Source: Megaustenia siamemsis
Lineage: Eukaryota; Mollusca; Gastropoda; Stylommatophora; Ariophantidae
NCBI GenBank assembly: GCA_032433765.1
Contig: JAVIAB010000159.1
Coordinates: forward strand, 56,985,542-57,049,541
Direction: 5' to 3'
Length of the DNA: 64,000 bases
Within the stretch, counting starts at the first letter, position 1. Each line of letters opens with the position of its first letter. Below are positions 1-11,660 of this stretch, piece by piece. The position numbers and the translations under genes are program-made. The notes under the pieces were generated by a model that was given only the letters and a program-made list of their open reading frames with translations, had not been told where the DNA came from and made no database searches.

Positions 1-563
1 TCATCTGCCACTTGTCCTTTTAATTTTGCCCAGATTAGTTCTATTGGATTTAAATGAGCATGGTAAGGTGGCAGCCTCAAACTTATATGACCGTGCTCTT
101 GGATAATCTTATCTATTTGAAAAATCTTTGTCCTCTGTTTTTGCTTTACTAGAGATAGTAATTCAGGTTTTAAGTACATGTTATTAAATTGTATGTGCTC
201 CTTTGTGAGCCATATCTTAATAGCATCTTTTGTACTGGATGACGTCGGGACTTTATCTTCAAGTGCAACAATGTTGTGGTACGCTGCATTGTCCATTATT
301 AGGCAAGATGGTCGATCTAGTGATGGGAGAACATAATTTTTATCCAATGTCTAAATATGTGACCATTCATCTCAGAGTGATAATCCCGATTGTCTATGGA
401 TTTTGAAAGAAAAATGAGCTCTGCATTCTGTATTAGTCCATGTTGTCGACTACCTGCATGAGCAATTATCAAGCGCTGTCCTTTGCTGCTTGGTATTAAT
501 CTCTTAATCTTTCCATCTGATGACTGCCATTCCCTTTGGTTAGTGTGGTGAGCATTGATCCAT

Positions 564-1867
564 TGGTTATTGGTTATGGAAGGCCTCGGTTTCACAGCAA
601 ACGAATTAAAATCCATAATTGCTCAACCGCCCGTGCCAGTGGAATCATCCGAATTACTAACTCATCTCCCAAACAAAGAAAGGTAACTGTAGTCCCCATC
701 GTAGCAGTCTCAGCACACGCCAAAAGACATAAGGCGAAACCGCGCAGAAAGTGAACACAGCCAACTGTTCCCTGTCATACGATATCATCATTCATCGTAA
801 ACAAGCGGGATATCGAAGCAGGATCAAAACGGATGAGACACACAGCTCACGGTGTGCACAGAGCACTTAACTTAGTAGCTCCTGCAACAAGCCGGACTTG
901 GAATATGAGGAAACTGCAAGAAGGAACACTTTTCAGACATAGCCTTCAATGGTTCCTGCCGCCTATCCACCATATACCATGGGAGTTCACGTCCTCCCGA
1001 AAATGATGATCGCCATATCACTTGATGATGTTAGGCCGTCATTGATGACTCCAATTCCAAACATATAGACACACAGTGGTGGTAAGTTATCATTCAAGAA
1101 CAATGTCAGATTAACATTCCATAGATATGGCTCTGCTGATGAAATGCTTGGTGCAACAGTTGTATCAATCATACTGGAGGCTCCTGGTCTGTGGTCATTA
1201 ATATCACAGACGGCGCATGATGTTGTTATATTCAGTATTTCTTTCTGGGGTGTAAATATGTGGCACACACTTGGAGAGTGGTTTGTGGTCACAGTAATCC
1301 CATTAAAGGCACTTCTAGGGTAGCATGGCATAGCTGTTTCAGAACAGCACAATCCTGTGATGTTTTCTGTGTTCGCTATAAAGCTGCTGCTGCTACACAA
1401 TCCTGACAAATTATAGGTGTGGACATTATTCACTTGCAATGACAAAACTGCTTTGTTTACATCATAAACCTATGGAAGCGAATCATTTATGGGACTAATA
1501 GTACAGTTTATTCTTCCATCGGGGATATCTTCATTGAGTCCCCAAAAAAAAGGTCTTTGGTTAAAAAGCACATATGCTTTTGAGTTAAACACACAATGAG
1601 CCCACTTCATAGATTCAAAATGATCCTTACCAAGGCCATCCGTTTGCACAAGTTAGGGTCCTTAGCTACCAACGTCCCAAACGTCTGAAACGAATTAACG
1701 ACTTTATCTACAGCGAAGGTTAACGAACTGTGAACAAACATTTATGTTCAAACCCTTGAAAACATTTTCAAAAATCTGCCAACTCGCAGCAATATCATAT
1801 CTCGTGTTGTTCAATGTAAACATTGCTTAGTCCATAGCTCGAATATAAATAAGCTGCCATTTTGGTC
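564..1867 (-). mobile_element. Dispersed repeat R, copy R1 (longest, 1304 bp)
   Basis: Inserted in transposon copy 1 and flanked by an 8-bp duplication TGATCCAT (556-563 and 1868-1875). On the minus strand it ends in a short A/C-rich tail made of 7-bp units (CCAATAA). Five shorter copies (R2-R6) share this tail end and are truncated at the other, as expected of target-primed retroposition with 5' truncation. It has no terminal inverted repeats and no reverse transcriptase. It carries a decayed reading frame (see 987-1545). Confidence 0.75.
987..1545 (-). pseudogene. Decayed extracellular-type reading frame inside R1
   Basis: Frame open over 987-1445 and continuing upstream to about 1545 with one TAG near 1470. 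The product is rich in Cys and has several N-glycosylation sites (for example NLS, NIT, NLT), like a fragment of a secreted or membrane ectodomain. Motifs include CYPRSAFNG and CVYMFGIG. Downstream, the R consensus would read on in another frame to a stop after SPACCRSY, visible better in R2 (6347-6541), so at least one frameshift separates the parts. I do not recognise the protein. It may be a retrocopied host mRNA or a gene carried by the repeat. Confidence 0.45.
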
Positions 1868-2783
1868 TGATCCATGTTTCATCCAAGTACACAATATCAT
1901 AACCTCGCGTGCGCACCTCTTTTACTTCACGTAAGTACTTGCTTCTCATGACTACTATATGTGGCTTCTCACAGATGATGTTTCGTCCATTGGAATACTT
2001 TCTGAATGTAAAGCCTGCAGCTCTCACATTCCTCCATAATGTAGACTTTGATATTTCAATACTGTTGTTCTTTTTCAGCGATACTTTTAATTTTCTTATT
2101 GTAACAGTTTCATTCATACCCAACATTTTGCGAATTTCACTTCTAATAAGTTCACTGTCGAAATTATCCAACATTTTTGCTCTTCCTTGTGATTTTGTAT
2201 ATTTTGAACATTGACGGTCACGTGCTTGAATCCAGCGATTAAATGACCGTTTAGATAAATCCAAAATGTGTCTTGTCCTATTCTCAGGGTTTTCTAAAGA
2301 ATGAAATAATCTTCCTCGTTTAGCCTCTTTGCAAAAATAGTCATACATTTTTATTGCGATGTTTTGTAAACTGCAGAATTTCATTTTAAGACTCATGATA
2401 AATGTTATCGTTCCACGTCTCGACCTATGAATGAACGGAAATGGAACACACGATGCCTCGTGTTTTCTACAAGTGTCTAATTGTGTCAGAAAGCCCACGT
2501 GGAAAGTGTGCAAAAACGTCAATTGTACCGTGTATGGATTTTTAATCGTTATTTATAACTTAAAATACTGTAAACATTAAGTTTTGACTACATCCATGGG
2601 TCGTTATAAATTTATATAAATCAAATAAGCAACAATAATAACCAAATGTTTTTTTTAATGAAATTAATTCCCTGTTGGGTTCTAATAATTATAACTTTAC
2701 ATGCAAATTTTGAAAAAATTACAAAAAGAGATTAAAAAGATATCGATTTTAAAAGTTGGGCACATGATTTGAAACGAGCTATA

Positions 2784-3853
2784 GAGGAACGTTGCACGTG
2801 ACGTGATTGTGTTGTATTTCAGGAAAGGAGCAAGATGGTTAGTGGGCAATGATAGATTTGGAAGACATAATAACAATATGGACAGATCTCGACTTTCCAG
2901 AACTCTAAAGATTGACTGAAAAATTAGAGAAATGAAGAAGTTTGACAAGGTCTAACAGTGGCGTCTCATCATCTCTCTGGGGTAATGGGATGAAGTAAAA
3001 CGAAGAGTAAATTATGGAGGATGGTATATGTGATATCATCGATTTTGAAAACGAATTTTACAGCAGGAGATAAGCAAAGGTATAAAATATATATGCTATC
3101 AAATACCACAGCGGATTGCGAGCTTCAGAACGCAAGGCAAAATAAATACAAAATAGTATATAGCAGTTGAACTAACAGAGACACACACCACACTGCGGCG
3201 TTTCAACAAAAGCCCGAAAAAGGTAAAAAACAAAACAGTTCTAAAATAGTTTATTTCCGCCATTTTGCAAGCCAGAGTTATGATACTGTTTTGCTTTTGT
3301 GTTTGGATTTATGTTTATATTTTAGAAAAGTGTGTGCTTTATCCCCAATGACGGCGTAGATTGTCTCGTCTCTCTTTTAGTTCCGCTTTTTTATACTGTT
3401 TTGTGTGTATTTTGTATTGAATATTACAGTTGGATGTTGAGAATATACACAAGTATCAAGAATTACCCAGAGGTGACTTTTTTTCTTTCATTTGTTGTGT
3501 CATATGTTTTGAAGAAATTAAATGTGATAAATTGAGACAACATTCATATCAAAAAGGTAAAGAGAGAGGAAGAAACAAAACGCTTTGAGGAAATAATGTG
3601 GATGTCAGTCAAGAATAACAATGTTTAACAATTACCTATATATCAATTTGTGAGATTTGATCGCTTAGGATGGCATGAGACTCGATGTTGATGATGCTAA
3701 TATAACATTAGAGCCAAGAACGTGTGGCAATTCAAACTAATGAATGTTGAGTGTTACAGTTTATTTCACTTTAGAGAGTCAAGCTAGCAAAATGTGTCTG
3801 TTTATGTCGCATTGTCAAAAATAAAAATAGAAAATAAAATAGTGTTAAATTAC
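2784..3853. other. No gene recognised
   Basis: AT-rich sequence right of transposon copy 1. No conserved frame, repeat array or transposon signature was seen. It would be intron, or sequence downstream, of the minus-strand six-cysteine gene. Confidence 0.5.
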
Positions 3854-3975
3854 CTCTGCCTATTGTACATGACGGTACCAACAGCCTTGTTATGTGCAAA
3901 AAATCATCTCTTTCACTGTCGTGAATGCAGTATTTTGGTGCCTTGGACATACAGTTGTATTCTCCCTGGCGAATC
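3854..3975 (-). CDS. Exon Y1, second half of six-cysteine module 3
   Basis: 122 nt: acceptor CCAG at its right edge, one base completing the previous codon, 40 codons, then one base before donor GTAATT. It encodes QGEYNC, APKYC and VPSC, the fourth, fifth and sixth cysteines of the module. It aligns over its whole length, without gaps, with Y2 (17170-17291) and Y3 (30647-30768). The Y1/Y2 pair shares QG-YNC, AP-YCI and DFL. The ends phase 1, so another X exon or a terminal exon should follow left of 3854; none was recognised. Confidence 0.78.
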
Positions 3976-4440
3976 CTGGATCAAGATGAGTCAGACAAAA
4001 TAGTAACAACATGGTGGAACATAAATGTGTCGAAACGCGTATTTTTGATATGAATATTGTTTGTCGATTATTGACAACATATAAATAACATTAACGATTG
4101 AGATCATGTCAGACATGCGCGCTCCAGTTTGGTTCTGATACCTGGACAACCTACTTAAGGCACGAGAAAATATTGAACAGTTTTCTGGCACATCAAGCGG
4201 CAGGTCAAAGTAAGTAACTCTGGCTTCTCTGCAGCGTTCTTTGCGTCTATCCTTTATGACAACACTGAGTGGTCGAAATTTAAGGAAGAGTAGGACTTAA
4301 GAAGATGAAAGATAAAATGGACATACATGATGAGTGATCACAATTGATGGGACTGAAAATAAATAGAGATAAGACTAACTTATGAGAGTTAATGCAGTTA
4401 GCAATAACCAATTAAAAATATGATAAATACCTCTACTAGA

Positions 4441-5060
4441 CGTGCAATCTTACATATATCTGGGCAGTAATATAGACAAAGAGCGAGGAACAAACAATGA
4501 TGCCAACATAAGGATATCAAAAGCAAGAGGAGCATTTGTTGCACTAGGAAACATATGGGAGTCCAAAGAAATTAAGTTAAATACTAAAATAAAAAGTTTC
4601 AACTCCAATGTTAAGTCAGTCCTATTGTATGGCTGTGAAACATGGAGAAAAACTAAAATGACAACCATGAAGATACATACTTTCATTAATCGATGTTTAC
4701 GCAGAATAAAAGGATGGAAATGACAAGACAAAATCACTAAAATAGAATTATGGAAATATACCAGAAAAATACTAGTGGATAAAGAGATACAGCGAAGACG
4801 ATGGCGCTGGACAGGACACACACTCCGGAAGCCAACTGAGAGTATTCAGCAAAAGGCCTTTTTTGGAATCCCCTGGGAAAAAGACAAAGAGGAAGACCAA
4901 GGTATTCTTAGAGAATATAGACATATGCAGAGATCAAGATGATGGGGATGACATGGAATGATCTTAAAAGAAGGGCAAGAAACAGAACGGCTTGGAAAGT
5001 GTTTGTTGAAGACCTATGCTGGACAAAGAGCTTAAAGGTAGAAGAAGAAGGACATGAGAA
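4441..5060 (+). mobile_element. LINE fragment, family E (RT C-terminal region)
   Basis: Decayed 3' end of a non-LTR reverse transcriptase frame. Recognisable pieces are YLGSNID, SVLLYGCETW, RWRWTGHTLRK and, near the end, a tail reading NRTAWKVFVEDLC. Frameshifts separate these blocks. The catalytic domain is absent, so the copy is 5' truncated. Confidence 0.75.
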
Positions 5061-5526
5061 TAATAAATAATCGTATTGCCATCAAAATATTGTGTGTGGA
5101 GCTTATAGAGGTAAAGTGGTCTGTGGATAGATCAAACTTGCCTGTAATGTATAGGTGAGAGAGTAGTTCATTTATAAATCTAGAGTGAGAACTCCCTGCA
5201 TGTGATTACAGTTGACGTAACACATATATCAGAAACAACATTGTCATATTAAAAATAAAGAAAAGGGGATAAAAACAGAGTTTAAGTTAAAAATATAAAA
5301 TGGGAGAAAAAAAACCGAGACGGCTTGACATAAATCATTCTTTATCGGGCATGCCATTACAATCTGGGTAAAATATGAAGTTGAAGAAGTTGTTTGTTGA
5401 AACAGTATCGGACAGTTAGTACCGGAAACCAATATCTGTATGTTTCCTACATAATAATACTTGTCTTATCTTCTTTTTTCTCACTTTCTCCTATAATTTC
5501 GTAAGTAAAACTGTTAACATTTCTAG

Positions 5527-5558
<32 letters not shown>

Positions 5559-5577
5559 ATTATTCTCTATTTCTCTT

Positions 5578-5614
<37 letters not shown>

Positions 5615-5673
5615 TATTCTCTATTTCTCTTTCTTTCTCTCTCTCTCTCTCTCTCTTATTCTCTATTTCTCTT

Positions 5674-5710
<37 letters not shown>

Positions 5711-6025
5711 CTCTATTTCTCTTTCTTTCGCTCTCTCTCTCTCTCTTCCGACATTTTTGATTTATCATTTGATGATTTTGTTTATCTCATTCTGTAATGT
5801 CACTTCGTTAGATACACCATTACAGATAGAGTATTGTTTATGTCAATTAACAAACACATCTCTTACAGTCTAATACAAAAATGTATCTTCATTTTCTTCA
5901 TTGCATTTGCATTACACAGAGAGTTAAATTTATGTAAACATTTCATCTTGGCTTTCTTTCTTCATAGCTAGAACTGATATGTTTTATCCAAATGTTTCTA
6001 GATTTTAGAAAGCCGTGTACAATAT
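5061..6025. repeat. Non-coding stretch with (CT)n microsatellite at 5527-5750
   Basis: The microsatellite is compound: runs of CT separated by a recurring TTATTCTCTATTTCTCTTT spacer, about four rounds. No gene was seen on either side of it. Confidence 0.85.
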
Positions 6026-6570
6026 TTGGTTATTTGGTTATGGAAGGCCCCGGTATCACCGCAAACAAATTAAAATCCATAATTGCTCAACCGCCCGTGC
6101 CAGCGTAATCATCCTAATTAATATCTCATCTCTCAAACAAAGAAAGTAACTGTAGTCCCCGTCGTAGCAGTCTCAGCACACGCCAAAAGACATAAAGCAA
6201 AACCGCACAGAAAGTGAACACAGCCATCTGTTTCCTGTCATACGATATCATCATTCATCGTAAACAATTGGAATATCGAAACATGATCAAAACGGATGAG
6301 ATACACAGCTCACGGTGTGCACAGAGCACTTAACTCAGTAGCTCCTTCAACAAGCCGGACTTGGAATATGAGGAAACTGCAACAAGGAACACTTTTCATG
6401 CATAGTCTTCAATTGTTCCCGCCGCCTATCTACCACATACCGGAAGATCACGTCCTCTTGAAAATGATGATCGTCGTATAAAAAAAAATGTATAGCGCTT
6501 GATGATGTTAGGCCATCGTTGTTTATTCCAATTCCGAACATATAAACATACAGTTAGTCGTCAGATTATC
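6026..6570 (-). mobile_element. Dispersed repeat R, copy R2
   Basis: Shares the R tail end (TTGGTTATTTGGTTATGG on the plus strand at about 6028) and about 500 bp of body with R1, including MFGIGI. The frame at 6347-6541 (minus) is open through the segment that is broken in R1. The right boundary is approximate because similarity to R1 fades near 6560. Confidence 0.7.
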
Positions 6571-6867
6571 CCCGTAGCACATCAAACAACAGACCGTAAG
6601 ATTAGCGCACGGCCGGTCTAGAGATGTACAATGAGCCATTAGGATGACGTGGCACACGAACAAACAAAAATAAATAGACACACACACAAATTTAAACATC
6701 TCTTGAATATAACAAGTGAAAGTGAAATGAGGAAATTAAATTCCTCTACTTGTTTTAGTTGTCTGCCGTCTGCAGTTATGTTGATGTTCTATTTCTGTGG
6801 TCTTCTAACCGACGTGTCTGATAATAGTCCAGAAAGAGTTAACAATAAATTAAACTCCATTAACGGG

Positions 6868-6908
<41 letters not shown>

Positions 6909-7383
6909 CTTCAATTGTGTATGCCCCCTGTATCTAGTATTACGTTTTCTTCTATTCTATATCTCTACCCTATGCTGTTATTCTTTTAATCTGCTGTGGT
7001 CATTCGTTTAAATCTCTCTACTTTCTGCAGCTATGAATTATAGATTTTGTTTACCTACTTGGCATTTCAAACTACTTTTTGTCATAGTTCAAGTCCGGAT
7101 GAATATGACGGTTTTCATGACTGCCATAAAAGAAATGTCTCACTTTATCAATCCTTATTTTGTTCTAACTGCCGCACACGCCTTACTCGCCAAAGTCTAG
7201 CAGTTCTATTCCTTAAACTAAAACTCTCTCAGAAATTACCTGTTGACTTAGGCTAAAAGATGCCTACTTTCAAATAATCTGTATTGCTATTCTTATTTGT
7301 GAATTTACTATGTACATCGCCGCCAGATAATGTGCAACCAAAGAGATGCTACCGAAAAACATGAGTTCTTTTTATATACTCAC
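6571..7383. other. No gene recognised; (TA)n at 6868-6906
   Basis: Intronic on the six-cysteine gene model. A plus-strand open frame at 6649-7011 runs through the TA microsatellite and has no domain character. Confidence 0.5.
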
Positions 7384-7504
7384 TGACATAAGGCCCGTTT
7401 AAACATCGTTTGGTTTGGTTCATACTTTAACTCGTTAAATGCTTCCCTGCTTGAACTCATACAATGAAGTAACCACCGACAGTCGTCACCGTCTATATTG
7501 ATCT
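7384..7504 (-). CDS. Exon X1, first half of six-cysteine module 3
   Basis: 121 nt: acceptor CCACAG, two bases completing a codon, 39 codons, then two bases before donor GTGAGT. It encodes DDCRWLLHCM (cysteines 1 and 2, spacing x5), an EPNQTM segment, and ends in ALCQ (cysteine 3) with the Q codon split across the intron. X2 matches at C, L, CM, NEL, EPN-TM and LCQ. The other two frames are closed within the exon, and only the frame that continues into Y1 is open. Confidence 0.78.
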
Positions 7505-7680
7505 CTGTGGATTGCACATATGAACATGTTTCATGAAAAATATTTTAGAACTAGAGAACAAAATGTTGGACTACTTGTGTGTAAAAGAAAGGTATTATAG
7601 ACATAATTAAACATACGATTTGGAGCTTACAGAGTTTATTCGTGAACAGTTTATATTAAAACACTGAATGTTGACGATAA

Positions 7681-7945
7681 ATTAATGAAATATAGGCGTG
7701 GTTTATGAAGCATTGACTACAGTATGCCACTGATAGTGTAGAGAAAGGTTCAGTATGTGTGAGAACATTAATGAAATATAGGCATGGTTTATGAAGCATT
7801 GACTACAGTATGCCACTGATTGTGTAGAGAAAGGTTCAGTATGTGTGAGAACATTAATGAAATATAGGCATGGTTTATGAAGCATTGACTACAGTATGCC
7901 ACTGATAGTGTAGAGAAAGGTTCAGTATGTGTGAGAACATTAATA
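7681..7945. repeat. 86-bp tandem repeat, 3 copies
   Basis: Copies begin at about 7681, 7767 and 7853 and are nearly identical (the unit includes ATATAGGCATGGTTTATGAA). It lies in the intron between X2/Y2 and X1 on the gene model. Confidence 0.9.
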
Positions 7946-8220
7946 GAAAAGTTAAAGATTTAAAGGTAATCTTGATAGAGATGTTGATAAACAGGAGTTG
8001 GGGTGTAGGGTAAATTTGATAGAGATGTTGGTAAACAGTGTTGGGGTGAAGGGTAAATTTGATAGAGATGTTGATAAACAGTGTTGGGGTGTAGGGTAAA
8101 TTTGATAGAGATGTTGATAAACAGTGTTGGGGTGAAGGGTAAATTTGATAGAGATGATGATAAACAGTGTTGAAGTGTAGGGTAAATTTGATGGAGATGT
8201 TGATAAACAGTGTTAGGGTG

Positions 8221-9896
8221 CCTGAAATAAAGCTGCAGGAAACGCATGTATTGCAAACAAAGAGGGAAGAATGCTAACAGACAACAAAGATATAATAGAT
8301 AGATGGCAAGAATATATAACATAATTATTTCATGACGAAAGGGACAAAAAGCCAGACATAAAATGCACATACAACTATAAACTCCTGAAATCTGAAGTAG
8401 AAAAAGTTATAAAAACAATGAAAAACAGAAAAGTAGCAGGGCCTGACAATATACAGATAGATATGATACAGGCTCTAGAAGAGTTTGGCGTCGAAGTGAT
8501 CACAGACATATACAATGACATATACCATACAGGATACATACCAAACGATCTAAAAACATCAACTTTCATTGCATTACCTAAAAAGAATGGTGCAGTTGAA
8601 TGCGGTGACTTCAGAACAATAAGCCTAATGAGCCAGGTAACACAAATTTTACTAAAAGTTATACAGGGAAGGATTCAGAATAAAAATCAATACTGGATTA
8701 GATGAGCAACAATTTGGATTCAGGAAAAGCAGTGGGACAAAAGAAGCCATATTCAGCATGAGAACATTGATTGAAAAGTACACAGAAGTAAACAAACCAA
8801 TATATGCCTGCTTCATAGACTACACCAAAGCGTTCGATAGAAAACACCATAACCAACTTATAGACTGCCTAAGGATATAAATCTAGACGACGCAGACATA
8901 CGACTAATATGTAATTTGTACTGGGAGCAAACAGCAATAATAAGATATAACAAGGAGAACTCTACACCCATGGACATCAAAAGAGGAGTAAGACAAGGAT
9001 GCATCCTATCACCAAGCTTGTTCAATCTATACACTGAGCAAATCTTTAAAAACATCTCAGAGTTACCAGGCCTAACCATTAATGGAAAGATAATCAACAA
9101 CCTGAGATATGCTGATGATACTATTCTACTAGCAGAAAATCCTAAAGACCTTTAACAATTGCTTAATGTGATAAACATAACAAGCAAAAAAATATAGACT
9201 AGAAATGAATATCAAAAAGACTAAAACTATGATCATAAACAAAGAAAATTCTCAAGACCTACAATTAAATATCACAGTTGAGGAAATACATCTAGAGACA
9301 GTCCAGAGCTACAACTACCTAGGACATACTATAACCAGTGATGGAAAATGCAAAACTGAAATAAACAAAAGAATAGGTATGGCAAAAAGTAATTTTAATG
9401 CCATGAAAAATATACTAACAACAAAACAAATATCAGTAGGGCTGAAACTAAGAATGGCGAAATGTTACATCATCTCAATATTCCTGTATGGTGCAGAAAC
9501 ATGGACATTAGACAAGAAAACAGAACAGAAAATTGAAGCCTTTGAAATGTGGATTTATAGAAGAATTGGTAGAATTGGATGGGAACAAAAGATAACAAAC
9601 GATACAATTTTTAAAATAACTGAAAATAAAAAGAGAACTACTAAATATAATTAAGACAAGACAAATGACATTTTTGGGGCATGTTAAAAGACACAACAGC
9701 CTACTAAAAGTAATATTGGAACGAAAAATACAAGGTAAAAGAGGCAGAGGCAGACCAAGATTAACATGGACGAGTAACATTAAAAGATGGACAAGTCAAT
9801 CTATGACAGCCTTCACCATCAAAGCAAGAAACAGAGTAGAATGGCGATCCATGGTAGCCAACCTTCGTTGCGGAGAAGGCACACGATGATGATGAT
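8221..9896 (+). mobile_element. LINE A1, 5'-truncated RTE-like retrotransposon
   Basis: A decayed reverse transcriptase frame in order: KVAGPDNIQIDM, TFIALPKKNGAVECGDFRTI, FIDYTKAFD, GVRQGCILSPSLFNLYTEQI, NLRYADDT (catalytic YADD box near 9105), YLGHTI, LYGAETWTLDKK, GRGRPRLTW and EWRSMVANLRCG. Several frameshifts and a stop break it. It ends in TGATGATGATG, a simple tail typical of RTE-type LINEs. It is flanked by GTTAGGGTG (8212-8220 and 9897-9905). The endonuclease part is missing. Confidence 0.9.
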
Positions 9897-10089
9897 GTTA
9901 GGGTGTAGGATAAATTTGATAGAGATGTTGATAAACAGTGCTGTGGTGTAAGTTAAATTTGATAGAGATGTTGATAAACAGTGCTGTGGTGTAAGTTAAA
10001 TTTGATAGAGATGTTGATAAACAGTGCTGTGGTGTAAGTTAAATTTGATAGAGATGTTGATAAACAGAGTTGGAGTGTAGGGTAAATTT

Positions 10090-10954
10090 TATCATCATCA
10101 TCACGTACCTGACCTAGTGGCGTATGTGATCATGTCTCTTCACAACTTTCGATCTCGGCAGCTATTTATCATTTCTGTTGTTGACCTTCGCCAAGCCATT
10201 TTCTTAAGCTGTCTGTTATTTTTTTCTCTTTGCCTCCCTCTATCTCGTTGTCCCTCAATTTTTCCAGTTGTTACAATATATTCCATTTGTTCTCTTCTCA
10301 TTACATGATCAAAGTATGATGATTGTTTCTTCCTAATATTGGAAATTAGCTCTCTTTTTGCTTTGGCCTCTCTCAGAACATCTTCATTACTCTTCTTAGC
10401 TGTCCATGGTACTCTCAACATTCTTCTGTAAAACCACATTTCTACAGATACAGTGGTTTTCTTGTCTGTTGTCCTATTGTCCATGATTCGCATCCATTTG
10501 TTAAGACCTGCTCTACGTAACATGTAAGCACTCTTTTTCTTGTTTTTATTGTCACAAATGGATTGCATAGTTTTTTCCTCATTTGTTTTGGAAAGCTGCT
10601 TTTGTCTGAGCCATTCTGTATCTCACCTCTTTTGTACATCTTTCGTCTGAGGTTAACAACGTTCCCAAATATTTAAATTCATTTACCTGTTTTAATATTG
10701 TTCCACTTGTCTTTATTTTGCACTGAGGTGATGTCTTTTTTTTGTGGTTACCATTACCTCCGTCTTTTTGCTATTAAGGTTGAGTCCTTTATTTTTGCTT
10801 TCTTTCACTATTATGTCCGATATTTCTTTTAACTCATTTTCACACTTAGCGATTAATACTGTATCATCAGCATACCTTAGATTATTGATATTATGACCTC
10901 TAATTGTTATTCCAGGCATGCCCTTAATGGATCTTAAAATAATATCACTATAAA
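10090..10954 (-). mobile_element. LINE B1, 5'-truncated RTE-like retrotransposon
   Basis: Minus-strand fragment covering the end of the RT domain: GHNINNLRYADDTVLIAK, NSKKTEVMV, NGCESWTI, MWFYRRMLRVPWT and the C-terminal CRDRKL segment, with frameshifts. Its 3' tail (TGATGATGATGATA) is at the left edge. Target duplication GTAAATTT is at 10082-10089 and 10955-10962. It inserted opposite in orientation to LINE A1 in the same array. Confidence 0.88.
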
Positions 10955-11025
10955 GTAAATTTGATAGAGATGTTGATAAACAGAGTTGGAGTGTAGGGTA
11001 AATTTGATATATGGCGGTGTCTGGA

Positions 11026-11553
11026 ATAAATATAGAGCAATATGGGCAGACAGAAATGGTGGTGTATGTCATACATTTGGAGTGGTGTGGATAAATAAAA
11101 TGGTGGTATATGTCATACATTTGGAGTGGTGTGGATAAACAAAATGGTGGTTTATGTTACATATATGTATACATGTGGATAAACAAAATGGTGGTTTATG
11201 TTACACATATGTATACATGTGGATAAACAGAATGGTGGTGTATGTCATACATTTGGAGTGGTGTGGATAAACAAAATGGTGGTGTATGTTACATATATGT
11301 ATTCATGTGGATAAACAAAATGGTGGTGTATGTCATACATTTGGAGTGCTGTGGATAAACAAAATGGTGGTTTATGTTACACATATGTATACATGTGGAT
11401 AAACAAAATGGTGGTGTATGGCATACGTTTGGAGTGATGTGGATAAACAAAATGGTGGTGTTTGTCATACATTTGGAGTGGTGTGGATAAATAAAATGGT
11501 GGTTTATGTTACACATATGTATACATGTGGATAGACAAAATGGTGGTGTATGT

Positions 11554-11639
<86 letters not shown>

Positions 11640-11660
11640 CATATATGGATAAACAAAATG
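11026..11660. repeat. About 44-bp minisatellite plus (TA)n
   Basis: Units alternate between a form with GTCATACATTTGGAGTGGTG and one with GTTACACATATGTATACATG, both followed by GGATAAACAAAATGGTGGT. The TA run is at 11558-11633. Open frames on both strands are artefacts of the repeats. Confidence 0.9.

Larger units (their letters stand above)
1..2781 (-). mobile_element. Tc1/mariner-type DNA transposon, copy 1 (left part outside window, interrupted)
   Basis: Minus-strand copy of the element that is complete at 12878-14993. The transposase 5' half lies at 1827-2522 and later parts at about 1-560; the last few hundred bases are beyond the window edge. The terminal inverted repeat ends at 2781 and is followed by TA (2782-2783), the expected target duplication. 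The frame is broken by repeat R1 (564-1867), inserted just after the first catalytic motif (LDETW), and by a one-base loss near 335 relative to copy 2. At the site of copy 2's AAAC duplication, this copy has the unduplicated sequence. It is non-functional. Confidence 0.88.
7965..11025. repeat. 43-bp minisatellite split into three by two LINE insertions
   Basis: Unit begins GATAGAGATGTTGATAAACA. The blocks are 7965-8220, 9897-10089 and 10955-11025. The first gap is LINE A1 and the second LINE B1, each flanked by short duplications of array sequence, so the three blocks were one array before the insertions. Confidence 0.9.

Noticed and set aside
536..754. 72-codon plus-strand frame, near-identical at 32311-32514, as a conserved small protein
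   Set aside because: Both copies are the antisense of repeat R; conservation is due to repeat copying.
1909..2214. 101-codon plus-strand frame
   Set aside because: Antisense of the transposase of copy 1; the same shadow appears opposite copy 2.
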